Origin: AP-15 sp963700195
GTDB lineage: Bacteria; Pseudomonadota; Alphaproteobacteria; ATCC43930; CGMCC-115725
Direction: 5' to 3'
Length of the DNA stretch: 64,000 nucleotides
Assembly: GCA_963700195.1 (NCBI GenBank)
Contig: CAVOWQ010000003.1
Span: forward strand, 124,001 to 188,000
The notes under the pieces: generated by a model
What the model was told of the DNA's origin: nothing
The model's database searches: none
What the model saw: only the letters and a program-made list of their open reading frames with translations
Shown here: positions 47,533 to 56,333 of the stretch, piece after piece
Layout: every line of letters begins with the position of its first letter
Position numbering within the stretch: position 1 is the stretch's first letter
Made by a program: the position numbers and the translations under genes

Positions 47533-47581
47533 ACCCCCACCCTAGCCCTTCCCCGCTCGCGGGGAAGGGAAGGCTAGGGGG
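47533..47581. repeat. GC-rich palindromic repeat, copy A
   Basis: Long hairpin with arms CCCTAGCC(C)TTCCCCGC and GCGGGGAAGGGAAGGCTAGGG around a two-base loop. A sequence of the same design lies at 54971-55018; both carry CCCCCACCCT before the arm and GGGGG after it. Copy A overlaps the last codons of bpt and reaches to within 9 bases of the next start codon on the minus strand. It looks like a member of a dispersed repeat family of alphaproteobacteria. Confidence 0.7.
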
Positions 47582-48384
47582 CCCGCAGCGTCAGGGGTGA
47601 ATTCGGTCCAAGAGCCGTCGGCCAACCGCTCGAGCGCCGGGAAACGGGCCTTGTAGGCCATTTTCGGGCTCTCGGCGATCCAATAGCCGAGATAGACGAA
47701 AGGCTGCCCATAGCGGCGGCATTGTTCGACGAGCCACAGGATGCTCCAGGTGCCGAGGCTGCGTCTGGGCTGTTGCGGATCGTAAAAGCTGTAGACAGCC
47801 GAGACCCCGTCGTCGAGCAGGTCGATCAGTGACGCCGCGACGAGCTCTCCGGAAATATCGCGAAACTCGGCGATCGCCGTCCGCACCGGCGTGTCTTCGA
47901 CCATTCCGCGGTAGTCGCCGTAGCTCATCGACGCCATGTCGCTGTCGCTGTGGCGGGAACGCTGATAGGCCGAGAACAGGCGGTATTGCTCCGGCGTGGC
48001 GCGCGCGGCCAGCAGGCGACCGGAAAGATCGCGATTGACGTTGCGGATGCGCCGGGTCGAGCGGGTATGGCTGAAGCGATCGACGGCGATCCGCACCGGC
48101 ACGCAGGACGAGCACCCGCGACAGGCTGGCCGGTAGGCAAAGCCGTGGCTGCGGCGAAACCCGGCACGGGACAGATCATCATAAAATAGCGCGGCGCCAT
48201 TGCCGCCGAGCTCGACGATGAGCTTCCGCTCCGCACGGCCCGCAATGTAGGGGCAGGTAACCGGTGAGGTCGCGAAGAACTGTCTAAACGGCGCGAGCGA
48301 AACCTCTTTCGCCGAAGCCGAGCGCGCTTCCCGCCGGAGCCATTCTCGTTTTTGTCTATTTTGGGCCCCGGGCCTCAGATCCAT
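47542..48384 (-). CDS. bpt: Aspartate/glutamate leucyltransferase (Bpt)
   Basis: Aminoacyl-tRNA:protein transferase of 280 residues that adds leucine to N-terminal Asp or Glu and so marks proteins for ClpAP degradation by the N-end rule. The conserved cysteine motif is YRPACRGCSSCVPVRI, and the catalytic core has NRDLSGRLLAARATPEQYRLF, SDMASMSYGDYRGMV, SAVYSFYDPQQPRRSLGTWSI and YVYLGYWI-like FVYLGYWIAESPKMAYKARF. The ATG at 48384 (MDLRPG) is preceded by GAGGAG 8 bases upstream. The final residues (LAFPSPRAGKG) are encoded by the palindromic repeat, which has evidently supplied or replaced the native C-terminus. Confidence 0.93.
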   Translation of the reverse strand: MDLRPGAQNRQKREWLRREARSASAKEVSLAPFRQFFATSPVTCPYIAGRAERKLIVELGGNGAALFYDDLSRAGFRRSHGFAYRPACRGCSSCVPVRIAVDRFSHTRSTRRIRNVNRDLSGRLLAARATPEQYRLFSAYQRSRHSDSDMASMSYGDYRGMVEDTPVRTAIAEFRDISGELVAASLIDLLDDGVSAVYSFYDPQQPRRSLGTWSILWLVEQCRRYGQPFVYLGYWIAESPKMAYKARFPALERLADGSWTEFTPDAAGPLAFPSPRAGKG

Positions 48385-48474
48385 CGCCCCGTCTCCTCTT
48401 TGCACCGCGCTCTGGGTGCTCGCATTCGATTATGGCCGAGAGCATGCCGCCGACGCCAGCCCGAACGACGCCGT

Positions 48475-48798
48475 TCAATGCGTTGGTCCGGCCGTCCAGC
48501 GAAATCCGGTCATAATATTTTCGTCAAACCGGCACTCGACGGCCAGATCCTGCGGTACCGGCGCGCCGGCCGGCACATCGGTACGAACTCCCTCGACGTT
48601 GGCAACAATCGTCGTCAGGCTGGTAGCCGTTGCCTCGGCCTTGGTGATGTCGATCGCCGCACTCGGATAGGCGCGCCGCATGATGTCGGCGCAGCGTTCG
48701 CCAAGCCCGACATCGCGCGGGATGCCGCCGCATGCCGCGGTAACCGAGCAGAGCACAGCGCACAGGAGGGCAGTCGAAGCTTGTCGAGAAGCCGCCAT
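48475..48798 (-). CDS. Small putative lipoprotein, unknown function
   Basis: Protein of 107 residues from the ATG at 48798. The leader ASTALLCAVLCSVTAACGG has a hydrophobic core and a lipobox ending at Cys (TAAC), so it is probably a lipoprotein. The mature part (ERCADIMRRAYPSAAIDITKA, then EATATSLTTIVANVEGVRTDV and DLAVECRFDENIMTGFRWTAG) ends in a pattern seen in small alphaproteobacterial hypothetical proteins where 'C.F....FRW..GP' closes the fold. Function unknown. It lies between bpt and a divergent coiled-coil gene; an ATG 12 codons upstream is also possible. Confidence 0.7.
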   Translation of the reverse strand: MAASRQASTALLCAVLCSVTAACGGIPRDVGLGERCADIMRRAYPSAAIDITKAEATATSLTTIVANVEGVRTDVPAGAPVPQDLAVECRFDENIMTGFRWTAGPTH

Positions 48799-48869
48799 GC
48801 GGCCGATACTGCTCGGCTGCCGGGATAAATTCAAACCCGGCCCGCCTTGATCGGGTTACGGGGTTCGGC

Positions 48870-50249
48870 TTGAGAGACCTTTCGCGACGGGCAAACAAAC
48901 TGCGCCGGCGAGTTTATCGGGAGATGCCGGTGGCTTCGGCGAACCGTACTGCCGAGCTCGATCACCGGATGTGCTATGGGGACATGGCCGCAATCCTGGA
49001 GAACGCCAGGCTCGGCGTGTCGTCGGCGGGTGCTGCGCTGGCTTTGTGGCGGGCCTGCAGCGAGCACGGCCTGCGCGCCTGGTGCTACCGGTTCGGCTTC
49101 CCCGGAAGCCTGACCCAGACCGTCACGATCGTCGAGATCGACGGCGCGCTGCAGATTCATGACGCATTCTTCAATTTGAGCTACCCGTCCGGGCTCTACG
49201 AGGTGTTGTCCTCGCTGCGCGGCGGAGAGGCGGTGGCCGGCAAACGCGAGGTGCGGGACAGGAAAAACTACATCATGGATCCCACTCGTGAGCCCAGCGG
49301 GACGGCGCGCTGGCTGGAAGAACATGCCGACCGCGAGCTCGAACCGGCCGATGGCCTGCGCCGGTTCGAGCTGCTCTGGGACCCGGAGGCATTCGCCGCT
49401 ACCCACCCGGCGATCGATCCGGTGTTTCGCGATCTGGCGGCCCGCGGCTATCCCGCCGACCCGCAATTCTCGATGCTGCATCCAGTCGCCGTTTTCGACG
49501 GCACAAAATGGCATCGTAATCGCGCGGATATGCCTCTGTTGCGTGGGTATAATCTGGAATCGCCCCTGGCCGCACTCCGTGTGGCGTCTCGCGACCTAGA
49601 GATCGAGCGCACGCGGCACGCCGAAAAGGCCGCAACGATAACCCGCCTCGAAGCCGATCTCGTCGAGGCAAAGTCGCAGTCCGCGGCGGCGTCGCGGCGT
49701 TTCTCTGCGGAACGCGAAACCTGGCTGCAGCAAAAGGCGGCGCTGCAGGCCGGCAACACGGCCCTAAAGGGCGAGCTCGCGGAGACGCAGGCTCGTCTGA
49801 CGTCGGCTATCGATCTGCGGGCTCAGCGAGACAGTCAGGTCGCCCAGCTGAGGGCCGAGATCGAGGATGCCGCCCGCCAATCAGAGCTGCAGCAAGATGC
49901 GCTCGACGCGCTCCAGGGACAGCAGCGCGAGTGGGACGCCGCACGGGATCGCCTCGAAACCGAAATCAGCGGCCTTCAGGCTCGGCTCGAAGCGGGATCG
50001 CGCGAGAACGACCAACTGCGCCATGGTGCGGCGGCGCTGTCGAGCCGCGTGGAGGCGGCTGACGAGCAAGTGATCGCGATCAGCCACTATCTCCCGCCGC
50101 TGATCGACGAAGTTAGCCGGCTGTGCAGCGAAAGGGATGCGATATCTCGTGAGAGGGAAGTGCTCGCGGTGCAGATCGCGGCTTCACCTCAAGCGCGCTT
50201 GCGCTCTTTTTGGCGCCGGCTCACCAAAAAGGCGGAAGCACCCACCTGA
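48870..50249 (+). CDS. Coiled-coil protein with transglutaminase-like N-terminal domain
   Basis: Protein of 459 residues, not assigned to a named family. Residues 30-110 look like the core of a transglutaminase-like domain (GVSSAGAALALWRACSEHGLR, then AWCYRFGF and TVTIVEIDGALQIHDAFFN): the Asp position is kept, but the nucleophilic Cys reads Ser and the His strand reads Thr-Gln-Thr. Residues 230-430 form a long coiled coil (ERTRHAEKAATITRLEADLVE; QLRAEIEDAARQSELQQDALD). The C-terminus is basic (SFWRRLTKKAEA). The start is uncertain: TTG 48870 or ATG 48924. It stands alone and is convergent with the RDD gene, with no spacer. Confidence 0.7.
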   Translation: MRDLSRRANKLRRRVYREMPVASANRTAELDHRMCYGDMAAILENARLGVSSAGAALALWRACSEHGLRAWCYRFGFPGSLTQTVTIVEIDGALQIHDAFFNLSYPSGLYEVLSSLRGGEAVAGKREVRDRKNYIMDPTREPSGTARWLEEHADRELEPADGLRRFELLWDPEAFAATHPAIDPVFRDLAARGYPADPQFSMLHPVAVFDGTKWHRNRADMPLLRGYNLESPLAALRVASRDLEIERTRHAEKAATITRLEADLVEAKSQSAAASRRFSAERETWLQQKAALQAGNTALKGELAETQARLTSAIDLRAQRDSQVAQLRAEIEDAARQSELQQDALDALQGQQREWDAARDRLETEISGLQARLEAGSRENDQLRHGAAALSSRVEAADEQVIAISHYLPPLIDEVSRLCSERDAISREREVLAVQIAASPQARLRSFWRRLTKKAEAPT

Positions 50250-50771
50250 TCAGGCGTACTGCGGATCCTGCGCGGCGGCCCAGCGGACCGGGAAACGCCG
50301 CACCACTACAGTGCCCGCTAGCATATCGTGCAGCGTGCGCTTATGCCGGTTGAACAGAACGAGCAGCAGGATCAGGGAACAGGTTGCACCGACGGTAAGA
50401 TAAAAAAGCGCAGTCTGTATCAGAGCCTGCAAAAACCCGGGGCGCTCGCCGGTCACCGAACGCAGCTCGACATCGAAGAGCCGCATGCCGACGGTGGCCG
50501 AGCGCGGACCGCTCAGCAACAAGGTATGATAAGCGAGCGGGATCAACCCGAATAGAAACCACAGCACCGGCCCCAGAAGTCCGAAGCTGAGGACCCAGAG
50601 CACGGCAAACACGATCCAGCAGAACACGGCGATCACGCCAATAACGCAAAGATCCACGAAGTAAGCCAAGGTCCGGCGCCACAGCACGCCCTCATACGCC
50701 TCGGGCAATGCCATCGGGTCGGGCATTCCCAGGTCATCAAAATAGGTCGCGGCGTAGCCAAAGCTGGCCAT
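50250..50771 (-). CDS. RDD-family membrane protein
   Basis: Membrane protein of 173 residues with the RDD domain: EGVLWRRTLAYFVDLCVIGVI holds the Arg-Asp pair, followed by helices VFCWIVFAVLWVLSFGLLGPV, LWFLFGLIPLAYHTLLLSG and, after SATVGMRLFDVELRSVTGER, FLYLTVGATCSLILLLVLFN-like, ending with HKRTLHDMLAGTVVV (second conserved Asp). RDD proteins are small transport-related or accessory membrane proteins, and some act as Na+/H+ antiporters. The ATG at 50771 or 50783 starts it; neither has a good ribosome binding site. Confidence 0.85.
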   Translation of the reverse strand: MASFGYAATYFDDLGMPDPMALPEAYEGVLWRRTLAYFVDLCVIGVIAVFCWIVFAVLWVLSFGLLGPVLWFLFGLIPLAYHTLLLSGPRSATVGMRLFDVELRSVTGERPGFLQALIQTALFYLTVGATCSLILLLVLFNRHKRTLHDMLAGTVVVRRFPVRWAAAQDPQYA

Positions 50772-50879
50772 GATCGGCACCATGCGTTGCGAAAATCGCG
50801 CTGCATGTAAGAGGTGTTCGCTGTCCCGGCAAGGCTCGGGATAATATGCCGGTGGTTCGATAGTCGACAGGAGCTCACC

Positions 50880-51167
50880 GTGGCCGCCTACCTCATCGCT
50901 GACATCCAAGTGACCGATCCCGCCGGCTACGATCAATATCGGCCGCTCGCCGGCGCCAGCGTCGCCCGTTTTGGCGGACGCTTTGTCGTGCGCGGCGGCA
51001 CGGTCGATCTGCTCGAAGGCGGGCCCGAGCCGGAGCGGATCGTCGTCATCGAATTCCCGGATGCGGACACCGCCCGCCGCTGGTACCGCTCCGAGGAATA
51101 CCAAGCCGCGCTGAAGATCCGGCAATCCGCTTCGCGCGGCCGGGTTTTCCTGGTCGAGGGCGCCTAA
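50880..51167 (+). CDS. DUF1330-family protein (dimeric alpha-beta barrel)
   Basis: Small protein of 95 residues with the DUF1330 core: AYLIADIQVTDPAGYDQYRPL, VARFGGRFVVRGGTVDLLEG and VVIEFPDADTARRWYRSEEYQ, ending FLVEG. These are ferredoxin-like dimers of unknown activity. The start is decided by AGGAG 7 bases before the GTG at 50880; the in-frame extension upstream has no similarity. It overlaps the convergent ilvA-type gene by 4 bases at their stops. Confidence 0.9.
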   Translation: MAAYLIADIQVTDPAGYDQYRPLAGASVARFGGRFVVRGGTVDLLEGGPEPERIVVIEFPDADTARRWYRSEEYQAALKIRQSASRGRVFLVEGA

Positions 51168-52411
51168 GTTTCGTCCCCGTCGAACCCGCCGTTTGGCAGC
51201 AGGTGGGTCGGAAAGCCGGCCGCGACCAATGCCGCGATCAATACCTCGACATGCCTGCGATTTTGAGTCTCGACGACGACGTTGAGCTCGGCGCGCTTGA
51301 CCGAGGTATCGTGAAACAGCCGCTGGTGATGGACCTCGACGATGTTGCCGGAATGCTTGCCGATGACCCCGGACAAGCGCGAGAGGGCGCCTGGGATGTC
51401 GGGCAATTCCGAACGCAGCCGCACCAGCCGGCCTTCGCGCACCAGACCGCGCATCAGAATCGAGGCGAGAAGGCGCGCGTCGATGTTGCCGCCGCAAATG
51501 ATGATGCCCACTCGTCGACCGCGAAACCGCTCCGGCGCCGCCAGCACGGCGGCGAGACCGGCGGCCCCCGCGCCCTCGACCACCAATTTCTGCCGCTCGA
51601 GCAGAACCTCGATTGCGCCCTCGATCGTCACATCGTCGACCAGCAGGATATCCGAGACGAGGGCCTTGACGATGCGCCGCGTGAGTTTGCCCGGCTCCTT
51701 GACCGCGATGCCCTCGGCGAGGGTTGCGGCTGCGGCAGGCGGACCGGGTTCTTCGCCGCGCATCAACCGGTACATCGACGGATACAGCGTCGACTGGACG
51801 CCGACGATCTCGATCTCGGGGTTGAGCGCCTTGGCGGCGACCGCGATCCCGGAAATCAACCCGCCGCCGCCGATCGGCACGACGATCGTGTCGAGATCGG
51901 GCTGGTCGGCGAGGAGCTCGAGCGCGATCGTGCCCTGACCGGCGATGACCGCCGGATCGTCATAGGGATGGACGAGAACCAGCCCCTCGTCGCGGGCGAG
52001 CGCGTCGGCTGCCTCGCGGGCGGCGGCGAGGCTGTCGCCCTTGAGCAGAACCTTTGCACCATAGGCCTCGGTGCGGTCGATCTTGATGAATGGCGTGCCC
52101 TCGGGCATGACGATCGTCGCCGGAATTCCGAGCCGCCGGGCGTGGTAGGCGAGACCTTGCGCATGATTGCCGGCCGACATCGCAACCACACCGGCACGCC
52201 GCGCAGTCGGGTCGAGGGTCAGCAGCTTGGCGAGGGCACCGCGCTCTTTGAACGAGCCGGTGCGATGCAGAGTCTCGAGCTTCAGGTGGATTTCGGCGCC
52301 GACGAGTTCGGAGATTGCGTGCGCCGGTATTGCCGGCGTGCGTGCGATAGCATCCTTTACCATCGCGGCCGCCTGCCGGACGGCCGCAACTGTAACGGGC
52401 AGGCCGCTCAT
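51164..52411 (-). CDS. ilvA: Threonine ammonia-lyase
   Basis: PLP enzyme of 415 residues that deaminates threonine to 2-oxobutyrate, the first step of isoleucine synthesis. Features: the PLP-lysine motif HRTGSFKERGALAKLL, VVAMSAGNHAQGLAYHARR, the phosphate loop IVVPIGGGGLISGIAV, and IIICGGNIDARLLAS. A C-terminal ACT-like regulatory region follows (LPDIPGALSRLSGVIGKHSGN, then VEVHHQRLFHDTSVKRAELN). The length and single ACT domain fit the shorter proteobacterial form, which may be biosynthetic or catabolic. Confidence 0.92.
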   Translation of the reverse strand: MSGLPVTVAAVRQAAAMVKDAIARTPAIPAHAISELVGAEIHLKLETLHRTGSFKERGALAKLLTLDPTARRAGVVAMSAGNHAQGLAYHARRLGIPATIVMPEGTPFIKIDRTEAYGAKVLLKGDSLAAAREAADALARDEGLVLVHPYDDPAVIAGQGTIALELLADQPDLDTIVVPIGGGGLISGIAVAAKALNPEIEIVGVQSTLYPSMYRLMRGEEPGPPAAAATLAEGIAVKEPGKLTRRIVKALVSDILLVDDVTIEGAIEVLLERQKLVVEGAGAAGLAAVLAAPERFRGRRVGIIICGGNIDARLLASILMRGLVREGRLVRLRSELPDIPGALSRLSGVIGKHSGNIVEVHHQRLFHDTSVKRAELNVVVETQNRRHVEVLIAALVAAGFPTHLLPNGGFDGDET

Positions 52412-52489
52412 CCCCGCGCTCCTGCACCCGAGTCACGCGGGCTGATCCCGAGGGGCCAAGAATTCCACGACTGTAACTTGAAGTCGTCT

Positions 52490-52510
52490 TGCGCGGACTT
52501 GATCCGCGCA
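52490..52510. repeat. Short perfect palindrome, repeat-remnant type
   Basis: Arms TGCGCGGA (52490-52497) and TCCGCGCA (52503-52510) flank a five-base loop. Sequences of this type (a CGCGGA...TCCGCG hairpin around CTTGA) are common intergenic repeats in alphaproteobacteria. It lies in the 229-base gap between the ilvA and penicillin-acylase genes, where I see no gene. Confidence 0.4.
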
Positions 52511-52640
52511 TCCACGCCTTTGTTTCGGACGCTCGAAGGCGACGATCTCGGGAAGGGCTGGGACACGTACATGAAAGCCCTGGTGCTCTTGAAGCCGTAC
52601 TCGTTCAGCGGAGCAGGCCGGTCATTGACACCTAAATCGT

Positions 52641-54977
52641 TCATCGCTCCGGAACCAAGACGAGGGTGGAGACTGCAGCGGATCGACCGGGTACGAGCCA
52701 GTCGAAGTCGCGCCAGCGGCGCAGCAAATCGGCAGAATGAGCCGAGAGCGGGTCGCCGGATTGGCCGGGCGCGGCGATCATTCTGGCGTCACCCGGCGAG
52801 GCTAGGTCGATGATCATCCGCAGCCCCGCGCCGAAACGGTGCTCGAACGGCTTCGCCTCGTCGCGGATCGTGCTCGGGCCGCGGTTGAGCGTATCGTAAG
52901 CCCCCGGTGTCGGGATCGTGATCTCGAGCCAATCCCGCAGGACCGGGATGCGGCTGAACACCGGGTTTGCAAACACCGCGACGTGCGCTCGGCCCCACTT
53001 CCATTGCGCCATATCAAGGCCGTAGTCACGGCGCAGCCGGGCGAGAGCCGCTTCGAGAGCTTCGGCTAGCCGCGACCCGCAGCTCTCCTCGCCGGGCCGC
53101 TTCGGGTCGTCGCACCAATCCGGCCGTTCGGTCAACACCGCCGCCATCACCAGAGGCCGCAAATCCCAGTAATCCGCGACGGCATCGCCGAACCGCCCGA
53201 ACAGGATCGAGCGACTGAACTCCCGCAGCCAGGCGGTGAACAGCAACGGCTCGACCTTGTCCATGTCCATGCGAAAGTCCCAGCGCCGCAGCCGTTCGAC
53301 CGCCTCCCGCGTGGCGGCGTTTTGCACGACGGCGCCGGTCATCAGCGGAACCAGTCGCTGAGCCATCAGCGATAATGTATCGGCCTGTATTGCCGCGCTC
53401 GATGCGGCGGTCTGCACCGGGGTTGCAGCGAGCAGGGTCTCGATCCGCTTCACTCGGTTTGGCAAATCCCAGTCCCGGCTAATGAAATAGGGATAGCTGT
53501 CCGGCACGATCTTGTTGTTCGCCGTGGCGAAATGGCCCGCAGCTGGATTGACCGCGCTCGGCAGCTCGTCAAACGGGATAAATCCGGTCCAATCATAATC
53601 GCTTTTCCAACCTGGCGCCGGCAGCCAGCCCTGCCCGTTGCGCCGAATTGGTACCAGCCCAGGCGCAATAAAGCCGATCGTCCCGTCGACATCGGCGTAG
53701 ACGATGTTCTGGATCGGCCCGACGAAGTGGCGCAATGCCGCTCGGAAGCTCGGCCAATCGGTTGCGCGGTTGATCTCCCACACCGCCTCGGCGCCGCGGT
53801 CGTCGGGAATTGTGAAGGTCGCGGCCAAGGCCAGGGCAAATCCCGGCTCCGCGGCACCGGGCGGCAGAATGTCTGAAATAACCGGGCCGTGCCGGGTCTC
53901 ACGTATCGTCATGTCGACTGGCGCCGCTCCCTTTACGGCGATAGTCTCGCGCCGAGATTGGAACGGTTCGCTCCCTTGCGGCGCCAAGTAACGCCCGGGA
54001 TCGGCTGGGTCGACCTTCTCGATGAAGAGATCCTCGACATCGGCGGTCGTCGTCGTGAAGCCCCAGGCAATGCGCTCGTTATGGCCGATCACGACCAGCG
54101 GGACACCGGCGGCGGTCGCGCCGGCGAGCTTGTGCTGCGGTGTCTCGAGCCGCGCAAGGTACCACACTCCTGGCGCCGCGAAGGCCAAATGCGGATCGTT
54201 GGCGAGGATCGGCTTGCCGCTGGCGCTGTGCCGTCCATCGACGACCCAGTTATTGGAGGCATAGTTCGGCCCCACGATCGGCGGCAGCGCGTCATACAGA
54301 TCGTCGAGCGCCAGCCGGCGATAGATCGGTACCATCTCGGCGAGCGTCGTCGGCGCGTCTTTCGGGTATTCCGGGTAAAGAAAGGCAAGGTCCGCCGCCG
54401 AGATCGTCCGCGCCATCCGCGCCCGCAGCAATTCCCCTCGGTAGTTTCCGCCGATCTGAAGCGCCATCAGCTTGCCCCAAATGAGGCTGTCGGCGGGGCG
54501 CCACGGTTCGGGGGCAAAGCCCAGCATCAGGAACTCGGGTGGCAAGGCACCTCGGCGCGATTGGAAAAAAGCGTTGACACCAGCCGCATAGGCGTCGAGC
54601 GCACGCTTTATCGTCGCCGAAAGGAACGGAATCTCGGCCTCGGCGGCGCGGTAGAGGCCGAGCACCCGCATTTGCCGGTCGACTGCGACCGCCTGCGGTC
54701 CGAGAATCTCAGCAAGCCGCCCGGCGCCGTAGCGCCGCTGCAATTCCATCTGGAATAGGCGCTCTTGCGCGTGCACGAAACCAAGGCCGAAGGCGAGGTC
54801 GTCATCATCCTGCGCGACGATGCGCGGCACGCCGTCGGCGTCCCGCTCGACCCGGATCTCGGCCTTGGGTCCCGCCAGCACGATGCGCCCATCGGTCTGC
54901 GGCAATGCCGAACGAAGGTACAGATAGAAGCCGGCGCCGAGGACGATCAGCAGCAGACCGAGCAGGCTCGCCCCCAC
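52641..54977 (-). CDS. Penicillin acylase-family hydrolase (Ntn amidase)
   Basis: Periplasmic N-terminal-nucleophile amidase of 778 residues. It has an N-terminal signal/anchor (SLLGLLLIVLGAGFYLYLRSA), the alpha-chain block AEIRVERDADGVPRIVAQDDD and FVHAQERLFQMELQRRYGAGR, and the autocatalytic site before Ser241 (GPNYA then SNNWVVDGRHSASGKPILAND). The beta-chain shows GHNERIAWGFTTT, PADPGRYL and RGPSTIRDEAKPFEHRFGAGLR. Related enzymes cleave beta-lactam side chains or acyl-homoserine lactones. The GTG at 54977 is used; its ribosome binding sequence (GGAGGG) is supplied by a palindromic repeat. Confidence 0.9.
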   Translation of the reverse strand: MGASLLGLLLIVLGAGFYLYLRSALPQTDGRIVLAGPKAEIRVERDADGVPRIVAQDDDDLAFGLGFVHAQERLFQMELQRRYGAGRLAEILGPQAVAVDRQMRVLGLYRAAEAEIPFLSATIKRALDAYAAGVNAFFQSRRGALPPEFLMLGFAPEPWRPADSLIWGKLMALQIGGNYRGELLRARMARTISAADLAFLYPEYPKDAPTTLAEMVPIYRRLALDDLYDALPPIVGPNYASNNWVVDGRHSASGKPILANDPHLAFAAPGVWYLARLETPQHKLAGATAAGVPLVVIGHNERIAWGFTTTTADVEDLFIEKVDPADPGRYLAPQGSEPFQSRRETIAVKGAAPVDMTIRETRHGPVISDILPPGAAEPGFALALAATFTIPDDRGAEAVWEINRATDWPSFRAALRHFVGPIQNIVYADVDGTIGFIAPGLVPIRRNGQGWLPAPGWKSDYDWTGFIPFDELPSAVNPAAGHFATANNKIVPDSYPYFISRDWDLPNRVKRIETLLAATPVQTAASSAAIQADTLSLMAQRLVPLMTGAVVQNAATREAVERLRRWDFRMDMDKVEPLLFTAWLREFSRSILFGRFGDAVADYWDLRPLVMAAVLTERPDWCDDPKRPGEESCGSRLAEALEAALARLRRDYGLDMAQWKWGRAHVAVFANPVFSRIPVLRDWLEITIPTPGAYDTLNRGPSTIRDEAKPFEHRFGAGLRMIIDLASPGDARMIAAPGQSGDPLSAHSADLLRRWRDFDWLVPGRSAAVSTLVLVPER

Positions 54978-55018
54978 CCTGACCCTCCCCCGCCAGCGGG
55001 GGAGGGAACGGGAGGGGG
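54971..55018. repeat. GC-rich palindromic repeat, copy B
   Basis: Hairpin with arms CCCTCCCCCGC and GCGGGGGAGGG around a two-base loop, flanked by CCCCCACCCT and GGGAGGGGG as in copy A at 47533-47581. It fills almost the whole gap between the CoA-transferase stop (55025) and the penicillin-acylase start, and it contains the start codon and ribosome binding site of the latter. Confidence 0.7.
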
Positions 55019-55024
55019 CAGCCA

Positions 55025-56176
55025 CTAGAGGCCGAGTTCGCGCAGGATCGCGTCGCGGTCGGCGTCGAGATCGGGAGCAGGAGGGCGGGTCGGGGGATCG
55101 GCAAAACTCATCAGCTTCATGGGGTTGCCGGCGAGCTGGAGCGGACCGGTCACCGGGTCGTCGACCGAGATGACCATGTTGCGCGCCGCGGTCTGCGGGT
55201 GGGCAATTGCCTGCGCGACGTTGTTGATGGCGCCGCACGGGATGCCGGCCGCCTCCAGCACGCCGATCCAATGCTCGGTGCCCGCTTTTCCGAGCACGCC
55301 CTCGATTTCGGCCCGCAACGCCTCCTGGTGCCGGTTGCGCAGGTCGTTCGTCTTGTAGAGCGGGTTCTCGGCGAGGTCGGCCCGGTCGAGGGCATGCGCC
55401 AGCTTGACGAAGAGCCCGTCGTTGCCGGCCGCTATGATCAGATGGCCGTCCTCGGTGTGGAAGGCTTCGAAGGGCGTGATCGAAGGGTGGCGCGCGCCCA
55501 TTGGCCCGGGGATCTCGCCGGTCGTCGTATAGCGCATGATCGCGTTTTCGAGCAGCGCCAGCTGGCAATCGAACAGCGCGACATCGACCTTTGTCGCTTC
55601 CCCGGTCCGTTCGCGATGCAACAGGGCGGCATTGAGAGCCACTGCCGTATAGAGGCCGCCGGCGAGGTCGCCGATGGAGGTGCCGATCCGGGTCGGCGGC
55701 ATCCCGGAGTGACCGGTGATGCTCATGATGCCGCCCAGACCCTGCACGACCATGTCATAGGCGGGATAATTGGAGTACGGGCCGCTGTGCCCAAAACCCG
55801 AGGCAGCGGCATAGATCAGGCGGGGATAGCGGGGGTGCAGACTGTCCCACCCATAACCCAGCTTTTCCATCGTGCCGGGGCGGAAGTTCTCGACTAGCGC
55901 GTCGGCCTTGTCGAGCAGCCGTTCGAAGACGTCGCAGCCGGCAGGCGATTTGAGGTCGAGCGCGATCGACTCCTTGCCGCGGTTCACGGACGCGAAATAG
56001 GTCGATTTGCCGTTCTTGAACGGGCCGTAATGGCGCGCGTCGTCGCCCTGCTGGGGTGGTTCGACCTTGATGACCCGAGCCCCGAGTTCGGCGAGCAGCA
56101 AGGTGCAATATGGGCCCGCCAGGATGCGGGAAAGGTCGACGATCGTGATGCCGGAGAGCGGCCCGGGCTGCGCCAT
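55025..56176 (-). CDS. CaiB/BaiF-family (class III) CoA-transferase
   Basis: CoA-transferase of 383 residues that moves CoA between carboxylic acids. Conserved features: ITIVDLSRILAGPYCTLLLAE, LGARVIKVEPPQQGDDAR, DLKSPAGCDVFERLLDKADAL, VENFRPGTMEKLGYGWDSLH and PAYDMVVQGLGGIMSITG with the catalytic Asp, then IGDLAGGLYTAVALNAALLHR. The C-terminus ends PAPDLDADRDAILRELGL, typical of the family. It may form an operon with the downstream penicillin-acylase gene, separated by the palindromic repeat. Confidence 0.94.
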   Translation of the reverse strand: MAQPGPLSGITIVDLSRILAGPYCTLLLAELGARVIKVEPPQQGDDARHYGPFKNGKSTYFASVNRGKESIALDLKSPAGCDVFERLLDKADALVENFRPGTMEKLGYGWDSLHPRYPRLIYAAASGFGHSGPYSNYPAYDMVVQGLGGIMSITGHSGMPPTRIGTSIGDLAGGLYTAVALNAALLHRERTGEATKVDVALFDCQLALLENAIMRYTTTGEIPGPMGARHPSITPFEAFHTEDGHLIIAAGNDGLFVKLAHALDRADLAENPLYKTNDLRNRHQEALRAEIEGVLGKAGTEHWIGVLEAAGIPCGAINNVAQAIAHPQTAARNMVISVDDPVTGPLQLAGNPMKLMSFADPPTRPPAPDLDADRDAILRELGL

Positions 56177-56333
56177 GACTCGTGATCCTCTTGCGACGCG
56201 AAACCCGTCAATACCGTAGACCAGGGTGGGGTCGCAACCAGCGCTGGCGATCGGCTCGGTTCTTCGATTGTGACCGATCCCCGGCAGGACTATTGTCGGG
56301 AGGCTCGCGAGCCCGCAATTTCATCAGCAGGCC

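Noticed and set aside
46332..47540. Second long frame on the same strand as the PcaB-like gene
   Set aside because: Arg/Ala-rich out-of-frame shadow; the other frame carries the fumarase-superfamily signature GSSTMPQKRNP.
51203..52813. Open frame of 536 codons on the plus strand opposite threonine ammonia-lyase
   Set aside because: It is a mirror of the ilvA-type gene and the acylase start region, with no recognisable domain.
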